Source: JAWLCA01 sp050485905
GTDB lineage: Bacteria > Pseudomonadota > Alphaproteobacteria > Rhodobacterales > Rhodobacteraceae
Reading direction: 5' to 3'
Assembly (NCBI GenBank): GCA_050485905.1
Contig: JBJHCH010000046.1
Span: forward strand, 1 to 24,520
Length of the DNA: 24,520 nt
Shown here: positions 14,809-22,148 of the stretch, one piece after another
Position numbering within the stretch: the first letter of the stretch is position 1
Layout: every line of letters starts with the position of its first letter
The notes under the pieces: generated by a model
The model's database searches: none
Told to the model about the DNA's origin: nothing
Seen by the model: only the letters and a program-made list of their open reading frames with translations
Translations under genes and position numbers: made by a program

Positions 14809-15771
14809 ATGGCTAGACCCAGGATCGCACTGATCGGCGCGGGACAGATCGGTGGCACGCTCGCCCATCTCGCCGCGATCAAGGAACTCGGCGACATTGT
14901 CGTGTTCGACATCGCCGAGGGCATCCCCCAGGGCAAGGCGCTCGACATCGCCGAAAGCGGCCCGTCCGAAGGTTTCGACGCGGTACTGAAGGGCACCAAC
15001 AGCTACGAAGACATCGCTGGCGCCGACGTCTGCATCGTGACTGCGGGCGTGCCGCGCAAGCCGGGGATGAGCCGCGACGATCTGCTGGGCATCAACCTGA
15101 AGGTCATGAAGGCAGTGGGCGAGGGGATCCGCGACCATGCCCCGGACGCCTTTGTCATCTGCATCACCAACCCGCTGGACGCCATGGTTTGGGCGCTGCG
15201 CGAATTTTCGGGCCTGCCGCACAACAAGGTCGTGGGCATGGCCGGCGTGCTGGACAGCGCACGCTTCCGGCACTTCCTTTCGGTAGAGTTTGGCGTGTCG
15301 ATGCGTGACGTGACCGCCTTCGTGCTGGGCGGGCATGGCGACACGATGGTTCCGCTGGTCCGCTATTCCACCGTGGCAGGCATCCCGCTGCCGGATCTGG
15401 TTGCGATGGGCTGGACCACCCAGGAGAAGCTCGACGCCATCGTCCAGCGCACCCGGGACGGCGGCGCAGAGATCGTGGGGCTGCTGAAGACCGGTTCGGC
15501 CTACTACGCCCCCGCAACCAGCGCGATCGAGATGGCGGAAAGCTATCTGAAGGATCAGAAGCGCCTGCTGCCCTGCGCCGCATGGTGTGATGGCGAGTTC
15601 GGGCTCAAGGGGCTTTACGTCGGCGTGCCGACAGTGATCGGCGCCGAGGGGATCGAGCGGATCGCAGACATCAAGCTGACCAAGGACGAACAGGCCATGT
15701 TCGACAAATCGGTCGATGCGGTGAAGGGGTTGGTGGAGGCCTGCAAGGGAATCGACTCCTCACTTGCCTGA
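14809..15771 (+). CDS. mdh: Malate dehydrogenase (LDH-like, NAD-dependent)
   Basis: A 320-residue enzyme converting malate and NAD+ to oxaloacetate and NADH in the citric acid cycle. The dinucleotide motif is GAGQIGG (10-16); D34 at the end of the second strand selects NAD. The substrate arginines R83 and R89 lie in RKPGMSRDD, N121 is in ITNPLDAM, D149 and R152 are in GVLDSARFR, and the catalytic H176 is in LGGHGDTMVP. Arg rather than Gln at the specificity position marks a malate, not lactate, dehydrogenase. GGAGA lies 9 bases before the start. A hairpin after its stop separates it from sucC, and the neighbouring genes supply malate (mcl2) and succinate. Confidence 0.97.
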   Translation: MARPRIALIGAGQIGGTLAHLAAIKELGDIVVFDIAEGIPQGKALDIAESGPSEGFDAVLKGTNSYEDIAGADVCIVTAGVPRKPGMSRDDLLGINLKVMKAVGEGIRDHAPDAFVICITNPLDAMVWALREFSGLPHNKVVGMAGVLDSARFRHFLSVEFGVSMRDVTAFVLGGHGDTMVPLVRYSTVAGIPLPDLVAMGWTTQEKLDAIVQRTRDGGAEIVGLLKTGSAYYAPATSAIEMAESYLKDQKRLLPCAAWCDGEFGLKGLYVGVPTVIGAEGIERIADIKLTKDEQAMFDKSVDAVKGLVEACKGIDSSLA

Positions 15772-15785
15772 CGGATCCATGCTTC

Positions 15786-15816
15786 TGTGATCACACCTTT
15801 TCTGGGTGTGATCACA
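15786..15816. terminator. Long inverted repeat after mdh: terminator or double operator
   Basis: A perfect 12-bp stem (15786-15797 with 15805-15816) has a 7-base loop. It starts 15 bases after the mdh stop, with a delayed T-run at 15826-15830. Each arm contains TGTGATCACA, itself a 10-bp palindrome, which is unusual for a simple terminator and leaves open a protein-binding role for sucC control. Confidence 0.6.
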
Positions 15817-15824
15817 ATGCTCCG

Positions 15825-15859
15825 ATTTTTGCGCCATTTTTGCGATTTTCCGCGAAATC
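15825..15859. promoter_or_regulatory. Helix-phased ATTTTTGCG repeats upstream of sucC
   Basis: ATTTTTGCG occurs at 15825-15833 and again at 15836-15844, 11 bases apart. A variant, ATTTTCCGCG, follows at 15845. The last copy overlaps an inverted repeat, GATTT-6-AAATC (15844-15859). The block ends 4 bases before a candidate -35 box, where an activator or repressor would bind. No known regulator is recognised. Confidence 0.45.
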
Positions 15860-15863
15860 CCGT

Positions 15864-15892
15864 TTGACGCGCCCCCGTGCTGTGCCACTACG
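15864..15892 (+). promoter_or_regulatory. Candidate sucC operon promoter
   Basis: TTGACG (15864-15869), a 17-base spacer and ACTACG (15887-15892) lie 33 bases before the sucC start. The -35 is good and the -10 weak, as expected of a regulated promoter. Confidence 0.4.
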
Positions 15893-15925
15893 CTTCGCAA
15901 AAGCGGGCCAAAACGGGACGGTGCC

Positions 15926-17119
15926 ATGAACATCCACGAATATCAGGCCAAGGCGCTGTTGCGCAGCTACGGATTGCCGGTGTCTGACGGACGCGTCGTA
16001 TTGCGCGCCGAAGACGCTAAGACGGCCGCCGGCGCGATGGACGGTCCGCTGTGGGTGGTCAAGGCGCAGATCCACGCCGGCGGGCGCGGCAAGGGCAAGT
16101 TCAAGGAAGCCGCAGCCGGCGAAAAGGGCGGCGTTCGGATCGCCAAATCGGTCGAGGAAGCCGCCGAACACGCCGCCGCCATGCTGGGCCGCACGCTGGT
16201 CACCCATCAGACCGGCCCCGCCGGCAAGCAGGTCAACCGGATCTACATCGAGGACGGCTCCGACATCGAGCGCGAGCTTTACCTCGCCCTGCTGATCGAC
16301 CGGAAATCCAGCCGCATCTCCTTCGTCTGCTCGACCGAGGGCGGCATGGACATCGAGGAGGTCGCCGCCCATACGCCCGAGAAGATACTCACCTTCACAG
16401 TCGATCCCGCCACCGGCATCCAGGGCTTCCATGGCCGCCGCGTCGCCTTTGCGCTGGGGCTGGAGGGCAAGCAGGTCAAGCAATGTGTCGACATCATCAA
16501 CCGGATGTATGCGCTTTTCATCGAGCGCGATGCCGAGATGCTGGAGATCAATCCGCTGATCGTCACCACGGGCGGCGAGTTGAAACTGCTCGACGCCAAG
16601 ATGGGGTTCGATTCCAATTCTCTCTACCGTCAGCCCGACATCCTGAGCCTGCGGGACGAGACCGAGGAAGACCCCAAGGAACTCGCCGCGTCGAAGTTCG
16701 ACCTGAATTACATCGCGCTGGATGGCGAGATCGGCTGCATGGTGAATGGCGCGGGCTTGGCCATGGCGACGATGGACATCATCAAGCTTTACGGTGCCGA
16801 GCCCGCCAACTTCCTTGACGTCGGCGGCGGGGCGACGAAGGAGAAGGTGACCGAGGCCTTCAAGATCATCACGTCCGACCCGAACGTGAAGGGCATCCTC
16901 GTCAACATCTTCGGCGGCATCATGCGCTGCGACATCATCGCCGAGGGCGTGATCGCCGCCGTGAAGGAGGTGGGCCTGAAGGTGCCTCTGGTCGTCCGGC
17001 TGGAAGGCACGAACGTCGACAAGGGGAAGGAGATCATCAACTCCTCCGGCCTCGACGTGATCGCCGCCGACAACCTGTCGGACGCGGCGGAAAAGATCGT
17101 GAAGGCGGTGAAGGGATAG
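15926..17119 (+). CDS. sucC: Succinate-CoA ligase (ADP/GDP-forming), beta subunit
   Basis: A 397-residue subunit that, with SucD, interconverts succinyl-CoA and succinate with nucleotide phosphorylation. The ATP-grasp region begins MNIHEYQAKALLRSYGLPV and carries AQIHAGGRGKGKFKE at residues 48-62. The metal and nucleotide ligands lie in EMLEINPLIV and LLDAKMGFDSNSLYRQ. The C-terminal flavodoxin-like domain has FLDVGGGATKEKV, INIFGGI-type text (VNIFGGIMRCDIIAEG) and VVRLEGTNV. The length is normal. The ribosome site is weak (GGGACGG). Where sucD would usually follow, an unrelated exported protein gene starts 3 bases after the stop. Confidence 0.97.
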   Translation: MNIHEYQAKALLRSYGLPVSDGRVVLRAEDAKTAAGAMDGPLWVVKAQIHAGGRGKGKFKEAAAGEKGGVRIAKSVEEAAEHAAAMLGRTLVTHQTGPAGKQVNRIYIEDGSDIERELYLALLIDRKSSRISFVCSTEGGMDIEEVAAHTPEKILTFTVDPATGIQGFHGRRVAFALGLEGKQVKQCVDIINRMYALFIERDAEMLEINPLIVTTGGELKLLDAKMGFDSNSLYRQPDILSLRDETEEDPKELAASKFDLNYIALDGEIGCMVNGAGLAMATMDIIKLYGAEPANFLDVGGGATKEKVTEAFKIITSDPNVKGILVNIFGGIMRCDIIAEGVIAAVKEVGLKVPLVVRLEGTNVDKGKEIINSSGLDVIAADNLSDAAEKIVKAVKG

Positions 17120-17122
17120 ATC

Positions 17123-18154
17123 ATGCCGCACCTTTGCCAGCAGCGCTCGATGCAGGCACTGCTAGGGCTGGCATTCCTCGCCATTGCGTGGGCCTGCTCC
17201 GTGCAGCAGGGAGTTTACGCTCAGACACCCGTGGACGTTGCCGTTGCCAATGACCTTCGCACGTGCCTGAGGGATCATGGTGAAATCCGCGACGGCCCGA
17301 CCCTGTGGGACCTGTCACGATCCATAGCCGACATGCCTAACAATCGCTGGATATCGTTCATCGAGTCCGCGCCCGGCACCTACCGTGCGATGGACAGGTC
17401 GGAGGACATTGTTGTTGAGATTCGCCTTCCAGACACTGAAGGGACCGCCCATTGCCTCGCCTTCGGACCGAAAATCGGACCGGGCGATGGCGCCCGCATC
17501 TTGGATACGTTCGTGTCGATGAGGTTCCTGTCTGGGCTAGTGCCGGCAGAATTCTCCCCCGGATTCCTGAGACGATACACGTATCCCGGCCTACCCTACT
17601 CAGCCGATCTGGTGGCCTTCACTTCACCCGGGCTGGGCGAGGTGGTGGGGTTCGTCTTCTCCGGACTCCAGAACGCTCCGATCAGACGCACGTTATCGAA
17701 CGGCGATCCCGCTGTTTCCTCCGCTACTGTGCAGGCGTTTGCCGGATGGGCGCTTGAGGTCTGCGTGGCCTACTTCAGGGGAGGTGGCGTCAACGGCTCC
17801 ACTTTCGAGAGCGCCGGATTCGAGGTCGGATATGCGGCGGGCGACCGGCCCGAGCTCGTAACTTACTTCCTGCCTGACAACTCGGTATCTGTCCGCTTTG
17901 GCCAAGCTCTCTGCTATGTCGAAACGACGTATCTGAACGCCGCTCAGGCCGACGCTCTCTCACAGGGCGTGATGAATAGCAGTTTCCCCGGCGTGTTCCG
18001 CCCGTCCAATGGATATGGGCGTTGCAGCGCGTACTACGGCCTTTTCAGTGGGGATGTCCCGGTGATCATCTATGTCGAAAGTCCGCCAATAGGAGGCGAA
18101 TCCACGTGCGCCGCAAACGCTCCCGTTAGGCTGCGGGTAACATCAGTCGGATGA
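17123..18154 (+). CDS. Exported cysteine-paired protein of unknown function, between sucC and sucD
   Basis: A 343-residue protein I do not recognise. Residues 10-33 form a signal peptide (ALLGLAFLAIAWACSVQQ, likely cleavage VYA/Q at 33/34). The mature chain has exactly six cysteines: 48, 111, 214, 264, 301 and 329. Two stretches look like copies of one domain: C48...FIES(79-82)...RLPD(101-104)...C111, and C214...FES(228-230)...FLPD(249-252)...C264. The C301-C329 pair may be a third, shorter unit, so three disulfides are plausible. It starts 3 bases after sucC, with AAGGGA at the end of sucC as ribosome site. Base use differs: I count 32 G+C in 17881-17940 against 43 in 18901-18960, and codons such as AGA, TTA and ATA appear, suggesting later arrival. 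Confidence 0.75.
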   Translation: MPHLCQQRSMQALLGLAFLAIAWACSVQQGVYAQTPVDVAVANDLRTCLRDHGEIRDGPTLWDLSRSIADMPNNRWISFIESAPGTYRAMDRSEDIVVEIRLPDTEGTAHCLAFGPKIGPGDGARILDTFVSMRFLSGLVPAEFSPGFLRRYTYPGLPYSADLVAFTSPGLGEVVGFVFSGLQNAPIRRTLSNGDPAVSSATVQAFAGWALEVCVAYFRGGGVNGSTFESAGFEVGYAAGDRPELVTYFLPDNSVSVRFGQALCYVETTYLNAAQADALSQGVMNSSFPGVFRPSNGYGRCSAYYGLFSGDVPVIIYVESPPIGGESTCAANAPVRLRVTSVG

Positions 18155-18236
18155 ACCGCCGGATCCTTGCCTTGCCGCCGCATCAAAAAAGTTGTCACTC
18201 CGGGATCCGGGTTGGCACCCTCTTAGCAGCAGTCTG

Positions 18237-18243
18237 AAGGAGG
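18237..18243 (+). promoter_or_regulatory. sucD: Ribosome binding site that fixes a TTG start for sucD
   Basis: AAGGAGG lies 5 bases before TTG at 18249. There is no ATG or GTG nearby in frame, and the family N-terminus begins exactly at this TTG. Confidence 0.8.
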
Positions 18244-18248
18244 CCCCC

Positions 18249-19133
18249 TTGGCCGTACTCGTCGACGAAAACACCAAAGTCATCTGCCAGGGCTTCACCG
18301 GCTCTCAGGGCACCTTTCACTCCGAACAGGCCATCGCCTACGGCACGAAGATGGTCGGTGGCGTGACGCCCGGAAAGGGCGGCAGCACTCACCTTGACCT
18401 GCCCGTCTTCAACTCGGTGCACGAGGCGAAGGCCGCGACCGCGGCGAATGCGACGGTGATCTATGTTCCCCCGCCCTTCGCCGCCGACTCGATCCTGGAG
18501 GCCATCGACGCGCAGATGGAACTGATCGTCTGCATAACCGAGGGGATCCCGGTGCTGGACATGATGAAGGTCAAGCGCGCACTGGAAGGCTCAAGCTCGA
18601 TCCTTGTCGGCCCGAACTGCCCCGGCGTCATCACGCCCGATGCCTGCAAGATCGGGATCATGCCCGGCCATATCCACCGGCGCGGGTCGGTCGGCGTCGT
18701 CAGCCGTTCGGGCACTCTGACCTATGAGGCCGTGAAGCAGACGACCGACGTGGGCCTGGGGCAATCCACCTGCGTCGGCATCGGCGGCGATCCGATCAAG
18801 GGGACGGAGCATCTCGACGTGCTGGAGTGGTTCCTCGCAGACGACGAGACAGAATCGATCATCATGATCGGAGAGATCGGCGGCAGCGCCGAGGAAGAAG
18901 CCGCGCAGTTCCTGAAGGACGAGGCCAAGCGCGGGCGCTCCAAGCCCACCGCCGGCTTCATCGCCGGGCGCACCGCGCCCCCGGGCCGGCGCATGGGCCA
19001 TGCCGGCGCGATCGTCGCCGGCGGCAAGGGCGGCGCCGATGACAAGATCGAGGCAATGAAATCCGCCGGCATCGTCGTCGCTGACAGCCCCGCCGGGCTG
19101 GGCGAGGCCGTGCTGAAGGCGCTTGGCCGCTAG
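18249..19133 (+). CDS. sucD: Succinate-CoA ligase, alpha subunit
   Basis: A 294-residue partner of SucC. The CoA-binding Rossmann domain carries VICQGFTGSQGTFHSEQAI (residues 11-29) and GGVTPGKGG. The phosphorylated active-site histidine is H251 in GRRMGHAGAIVAGG. CPGVITPDACKIGIMPGHI and GIGGDPIKGT are also conserved. The start is TTG at 18249, set by a perfect ribosome site and by the family beginning (M)AVLVDENTK. An in-frame TTG at 18192 would add residues that include the ribosome site. The gene is 94 bases after the exported protein gene and 52 bases before odhA. Confidence 0.96.
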   Translation: MAVLVDENTKVICQGFTGSQGTFHSEQAIAYGTKMVGGVTPGKGGSTHLDLPVFNSVHEAKAATAANATVIYVPPPFAADSILEAIDAQMELIVCITEGIPVLDMMKVKRALEGSSSILVGPNCPGVITPDACKIGIMPGHIHRRGSVGVVSRSGTLTYEAVKQTTDVGLGQSTCVGIGGDPIKGTEHLDVLEWFLADDETESIIMIGEIGGSAEEEAAQFLKDEAKRGRSKPTAGFIAGRTAPPGRRMGHAGAIVAGGKGGADDKIEAMKSAGIVVADSPAGLGEAVLKALGR

Positions 19134-19140
19134 ACAGTTT

Positions 19141-19167
19141 CGCGCCCCGGACCGAACCCGGGGCGCG
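19141..19167 (+). other. Intercistronic hairpin between sucD and odhA
   Basis: A perfect 10-bp GC stem (19141-19150 with 19158-19167) has a 7-base loop and starts 7 bases after the sucD stop. No T-run follows, and the odhA ribosome site comes 7 bases later. It is more likely an RNA-processing or stability element than a terminator. Confidence 0.6.
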
Positions 19168-19185
19168 CCGCATCGGGAGGACACC

Positions 19186-22146
19186 ATGACCGAGCAATCC
19201 CCCAACGACATCTTCCACGCCTCCAGCTTCCTGCAGGGCGCGAACGCGGATTACATCGACCAGCTTTATGCCCGCTACGCGCGCGACCCGTCGGCGGTCG
19301 ATGCCGCCTGGGCCGAGTTCTTCCGCGGACTGGGCGAGGCCGAGCAGGATGTGCGCCAAGCGGCGGACGGGCCAAGCTGGGCGCGCGGCGACTGGCCGCC
19401 GCAGCCCGCCGACGACCTGACCGGGGCATTGACGGGCGAGTGGCCCGCAGCCCCGGCCGAGGTGAAGGACGCAGGCCGGAAGATCGCCGCGAAGGCCGCC
19501 GAGACAGGCGTCAGCGTCACCGACAGCCAGATCAAGCGCGCCGTGCTCGATTCGATCCGCGCCCTGATGCTGATCCGCGCCTACCGGATCCGCGGCCATC
19601 TCGTGGCCGACCTCGACCCGCTGGGGATGCGCGATCAGACCCCGCACCCCGAGCTTGACCCGCGCTCCTACGGCTTTGCCGATGGCGACATGGACCGGCC
19701 GATCTTCATCGACAACGTGCTGGGCCTTCAGGTCGCCTCGATCCGGCAAATACTGGAGATCGTCCGCCGCACCTATTGCGGCACCTTCGCGCTGCAGTAC
19801 ATGCACATTTCCGACCCCGAGCAGGCCGCATGGCTGAAGGAGCGGATCGAGGGCTACGGCAAGGAGATCAGCTTCACCCGCCAGGGCCGCCGCGCGATCC
19901 TGAACAAGCTGGTCGAGGCCGAGGGCTTCGAGAAGTTCCTGCATGTGAAATATATGGGCACCAAACGCTTCGGCCTGGACGGGGGCGAGGCATTGATCCC
20001 GGCGATGGAGCAGATCATCAAGCGCGGCGGCGCGCTGGGGGTGACCGAGATCGCCATCGGCATGCCACATCGCGGGCGCCTCTCGGTGCTGGCCAACGTG
20101 ATGGGCAAGCCCTATCGCGCCATCTTCAACGAGTTTCAGGGCGGCAGCTTCAAACCCGAGGACGTGGACGGTTCAGGCGACGTGAAGTACCATCTCGGCG
20201 CCTCAAGCGACCGCGAGTTCGACGGGAATGTGGTCCACCTGTCGCTAACCGCCAACCCCAGCCATCTTGAGGCGGTGAACCCTGTCGTTCTCGGCAAGGT
20301 GCGGGCAAAACAGGACCAGATCGGCGATGCCGAGCGCAAGAAGGTGGTGGCCATCCTGCTGCACGGCGACGCAGCCTTTGCCGGGCAGGGCGTCGTTGCC
20401 GAGGGCTTTGGCCTGTCAGGTCTGCGCGGCCACCGCACGGGCGGCACGATCCACATCGTCGTGAACAACCAGATCGGCTTCACCACCGCGCCGCATTTCA
20501 GCCGCTCCTCGCCCTACCCCACCGATATCGCGCTGATGGTCGAAGCGCCGATCTTCCATGTCAACGGCGACGACCCCGAGGCGGTCGTCCACGCCGCGCG
20601 CATCGCCATCGAGTACCGGCAGAAATTCGGCAAGGACGTGGTGATCGACATGTTCTGCTACCGCCGCTTCGGTCACAACGAGGGCGATGAGCCCATGTTC
20701 ACCAACCCGGTAATGTACAAGCGGATCAAGACTCATAAGACCACGCTGCAGCTTTACACTGAGCGGCTTGTGAAGGACGGCCTGATCCCCGAGGGCGAGA
20801 TCGAGGACATGAAGGCCGCGTTCCAGATGCATCTGAACACGGAATTCGAGGCCGGAAAGGACTACAAGCCCAACAAGGCCGACTGGCTGGACGGCCGCTG
20901 GTCGCACCTGAACCGCGAGGGCGAGGAGTACCAGCGCGGCCAAACCGCGATTTCGCCCGAGACCATGGCCGAGGTCGGCGCCGCGCTGAGCACCGCACCC
21001 ACGGGCGTGGATCTGCACAAGACAGTCGTCCGCCAACTGGATGCAAAGGCAGAGATGTTCCGCACCGGCCAGGGCTTTGACTGGGCCACGGCCGAGGCGC
21101 TGGCCTTCGGCTCGCTTCTGACCGAGGGCTATCCGGTCCGGCTGGCGGGTCAGGACAGCACCCGCGGCACTTTCAGCCAACGCCATTCCGGTCTGATCGA
21201 CCAGTCGACCGAGGAACGCTACTATCCGCTCAACAACATCCGCGCCGGCCAGCAACGCTACGAGGTCATCGACTCGATGCTGTCGGAATATGCGGTGCTC
21301 GGCTTCGAATACGGCTATTCGCTGTCCGAACCGAACGCGCTGGTGATGTGGGAGGCGCAGTTCGGCGATTTTGCCAACGGTGCGCAGATCATGTTCGACC
21401 AGTTCATCAGCTCGGGCGAATCGAAATGGCTGCGCATGTCGGGGCTGGTCATGCTGCTGCCGCATGGGTTCGAGGGGCAGGGGCCGGAACATTCCAGCGC
21501 CCGCCTGGAACGCTTCCTGCAGATGTGTGCCCAGGACAACTGGATCGTGGCGAACTGCACCACGCCCGCCAACTACTTCCACATCCTGCGCCGCCAGATT
21601 CACCGCAGCTTCCGCAAGCCGCTTGTGCTGATGACGCCGAAATCGCTACTGCGGCACAAGCTCTGCATCTCTGATGCCGAGGATTTCACCACCGGCTCCA
21701 GCTTCCACCGGGTGCTGTGGGATGACGCGCAGAAAGGCCATTCCGACACGGTGCTGAAATCCGACGAGCAGATCCGCCGCGTGGTGCTCTGCTCGGGCAA
21801 GGTCTACTTCGACCTGCTGGAGGAACGCGACGCCCGCGGCATCGACGACATCTACCTGCTGCGCGTCGAACAGTTCTACCCGTTCCCGGCCCTGTCGATG
21901 GTGAAGGAACTGGAACGCTTCAAGCAGGCTGACATCATCTGGTGTCAGGAAGAGCCCAAGAACCAGGGCGGCTGGACCTTCATGGATCCGAATCTGGAAT
22001 GGGTGCTGGGCCGCATCGGCGCCAGCCACACCCGCGCGCGCTACGTCGGGCGGCCCGCCGCGGCCTCGCCCGCCACGGGCCTGTCCAGCACGCACAAGAA
22101 ACAACAGGACGCGCTCGTGAACGACGCGCTGACGATCGAGGGGTAA
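19186..22146 (+). CDS. odhA: 2-oxoglutarate dehydrogenase E1 component
   Basis: A 986-residue thiamine diphosphate enzyme that decarboxylates 2-oxoglutarate and passes succinyl to the lipoyl groups of OdhB. The N-terminal E2-binding segment (FLQGANADYIDQLYARYARD, about 15-34) is followed by the E1 core with H295 in PHRGRLSVLANV. The ThDP-binding block runs from GDAAFAGQG (394 on) to the NNQ at 427-429. The pyrimidine domain carries DSTRGTFSQRHSG and MWEAQFGDFANGAQ, and the C-terminal part LRRQIHRSFRKPLV and WCQEEPKNQGGW. The start at 19186 has GGGAGG 5 bases upstream. The length is that of typical proteobacterial SucA/OdhA. odhB starts 2 bases after the stop. Confidence 0.97.
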   Translation: MTEQSPNDIFHASSFLQGANADYIDQLYARYARDPSAVDAAWAEFFRGLGEAEQDVRQAADGPSWARGDWPPQPADDLTGALTGEWPAAPAEVKDAGRKIAAKAAETGVSVTDSQIKRAVLDSIRALMLIRAYRIRGHLVADLDPLGMRDQTPHPELDPRSYGFADGDMDRPIFIDNVLGLQVASIRQILEIVRRTYCGTFALQYMHISDPEQAAWLKERIEGYGKEISFTRQGRRAILNKLVEAEGFEKFLHVKYMGTKRFGLDGGEALIPAMEQIIKRGGALGVTEIAIGMPHRGRLSVLANVMGKPYRAIFNEFQGGSFKPEDVDGSGDVKYHLGASSDREFDGNVVHLSLTANPSHLEAVNPVVLGKVRAKQDQIGDAERKKVVAILLHGDAAFAGQGVVAEGFGLSGLRGHRTGGTIHIVVNNQIGFTTAPHFSRSSPYPTDIALMVEAPIFHVNGDDPEAVVHAARIAIEYRQKFGKDVVIDMFCYRRFGHNEGDEPMFTNPVMYKRIKTHKTTLQLYTERLVKDGLIPEGEIEDMKAAFQMHLNTEFEAGKDYKPNKADWLDGRWSHLNREGEEYQRGQTAISPETMAEVGAALSTAPTGVDLHKTVVRQLDAKAEMFRTGQGFDWATAEALAFGSLLTEGYPVRLAGQDSTRGTFSQRHSGLIDQSTEERYYPLNNIRAGQQRYEVIDSMLSEYAVLGFEYGYSLSEPNALVMWEAQFGDFANGAQIMFDQFISSGESKWLRMSGLVMLLPHGFEGQGPEHSSARLERFLQMCAQDNWIVANCTTPANYFHILRRQIHRSFRKPLVLMTPKSLLRHKLCISDAEDFTTGSSFHRVLWDDAQKGHSDTVLKSDEQIRRVVLCSGKVYFDLLEERDARGIDDIYLLRVEQFYPFPALSMVKELERFKQADIIWCQEEPKNQGGWTFMDPNLEWVLGRIGASHTRARYVGRPAAASPATGLSSTHKKQQDALVNDALTIEG

Positions 22147-22148
22147 TC

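Noticed and set aside
17123..18154. Insertion sequence or phage cargo around the exported protein
   Set aside because: No transposase, terminal inverted repeats, target duplication or integrase is visible at either edge.
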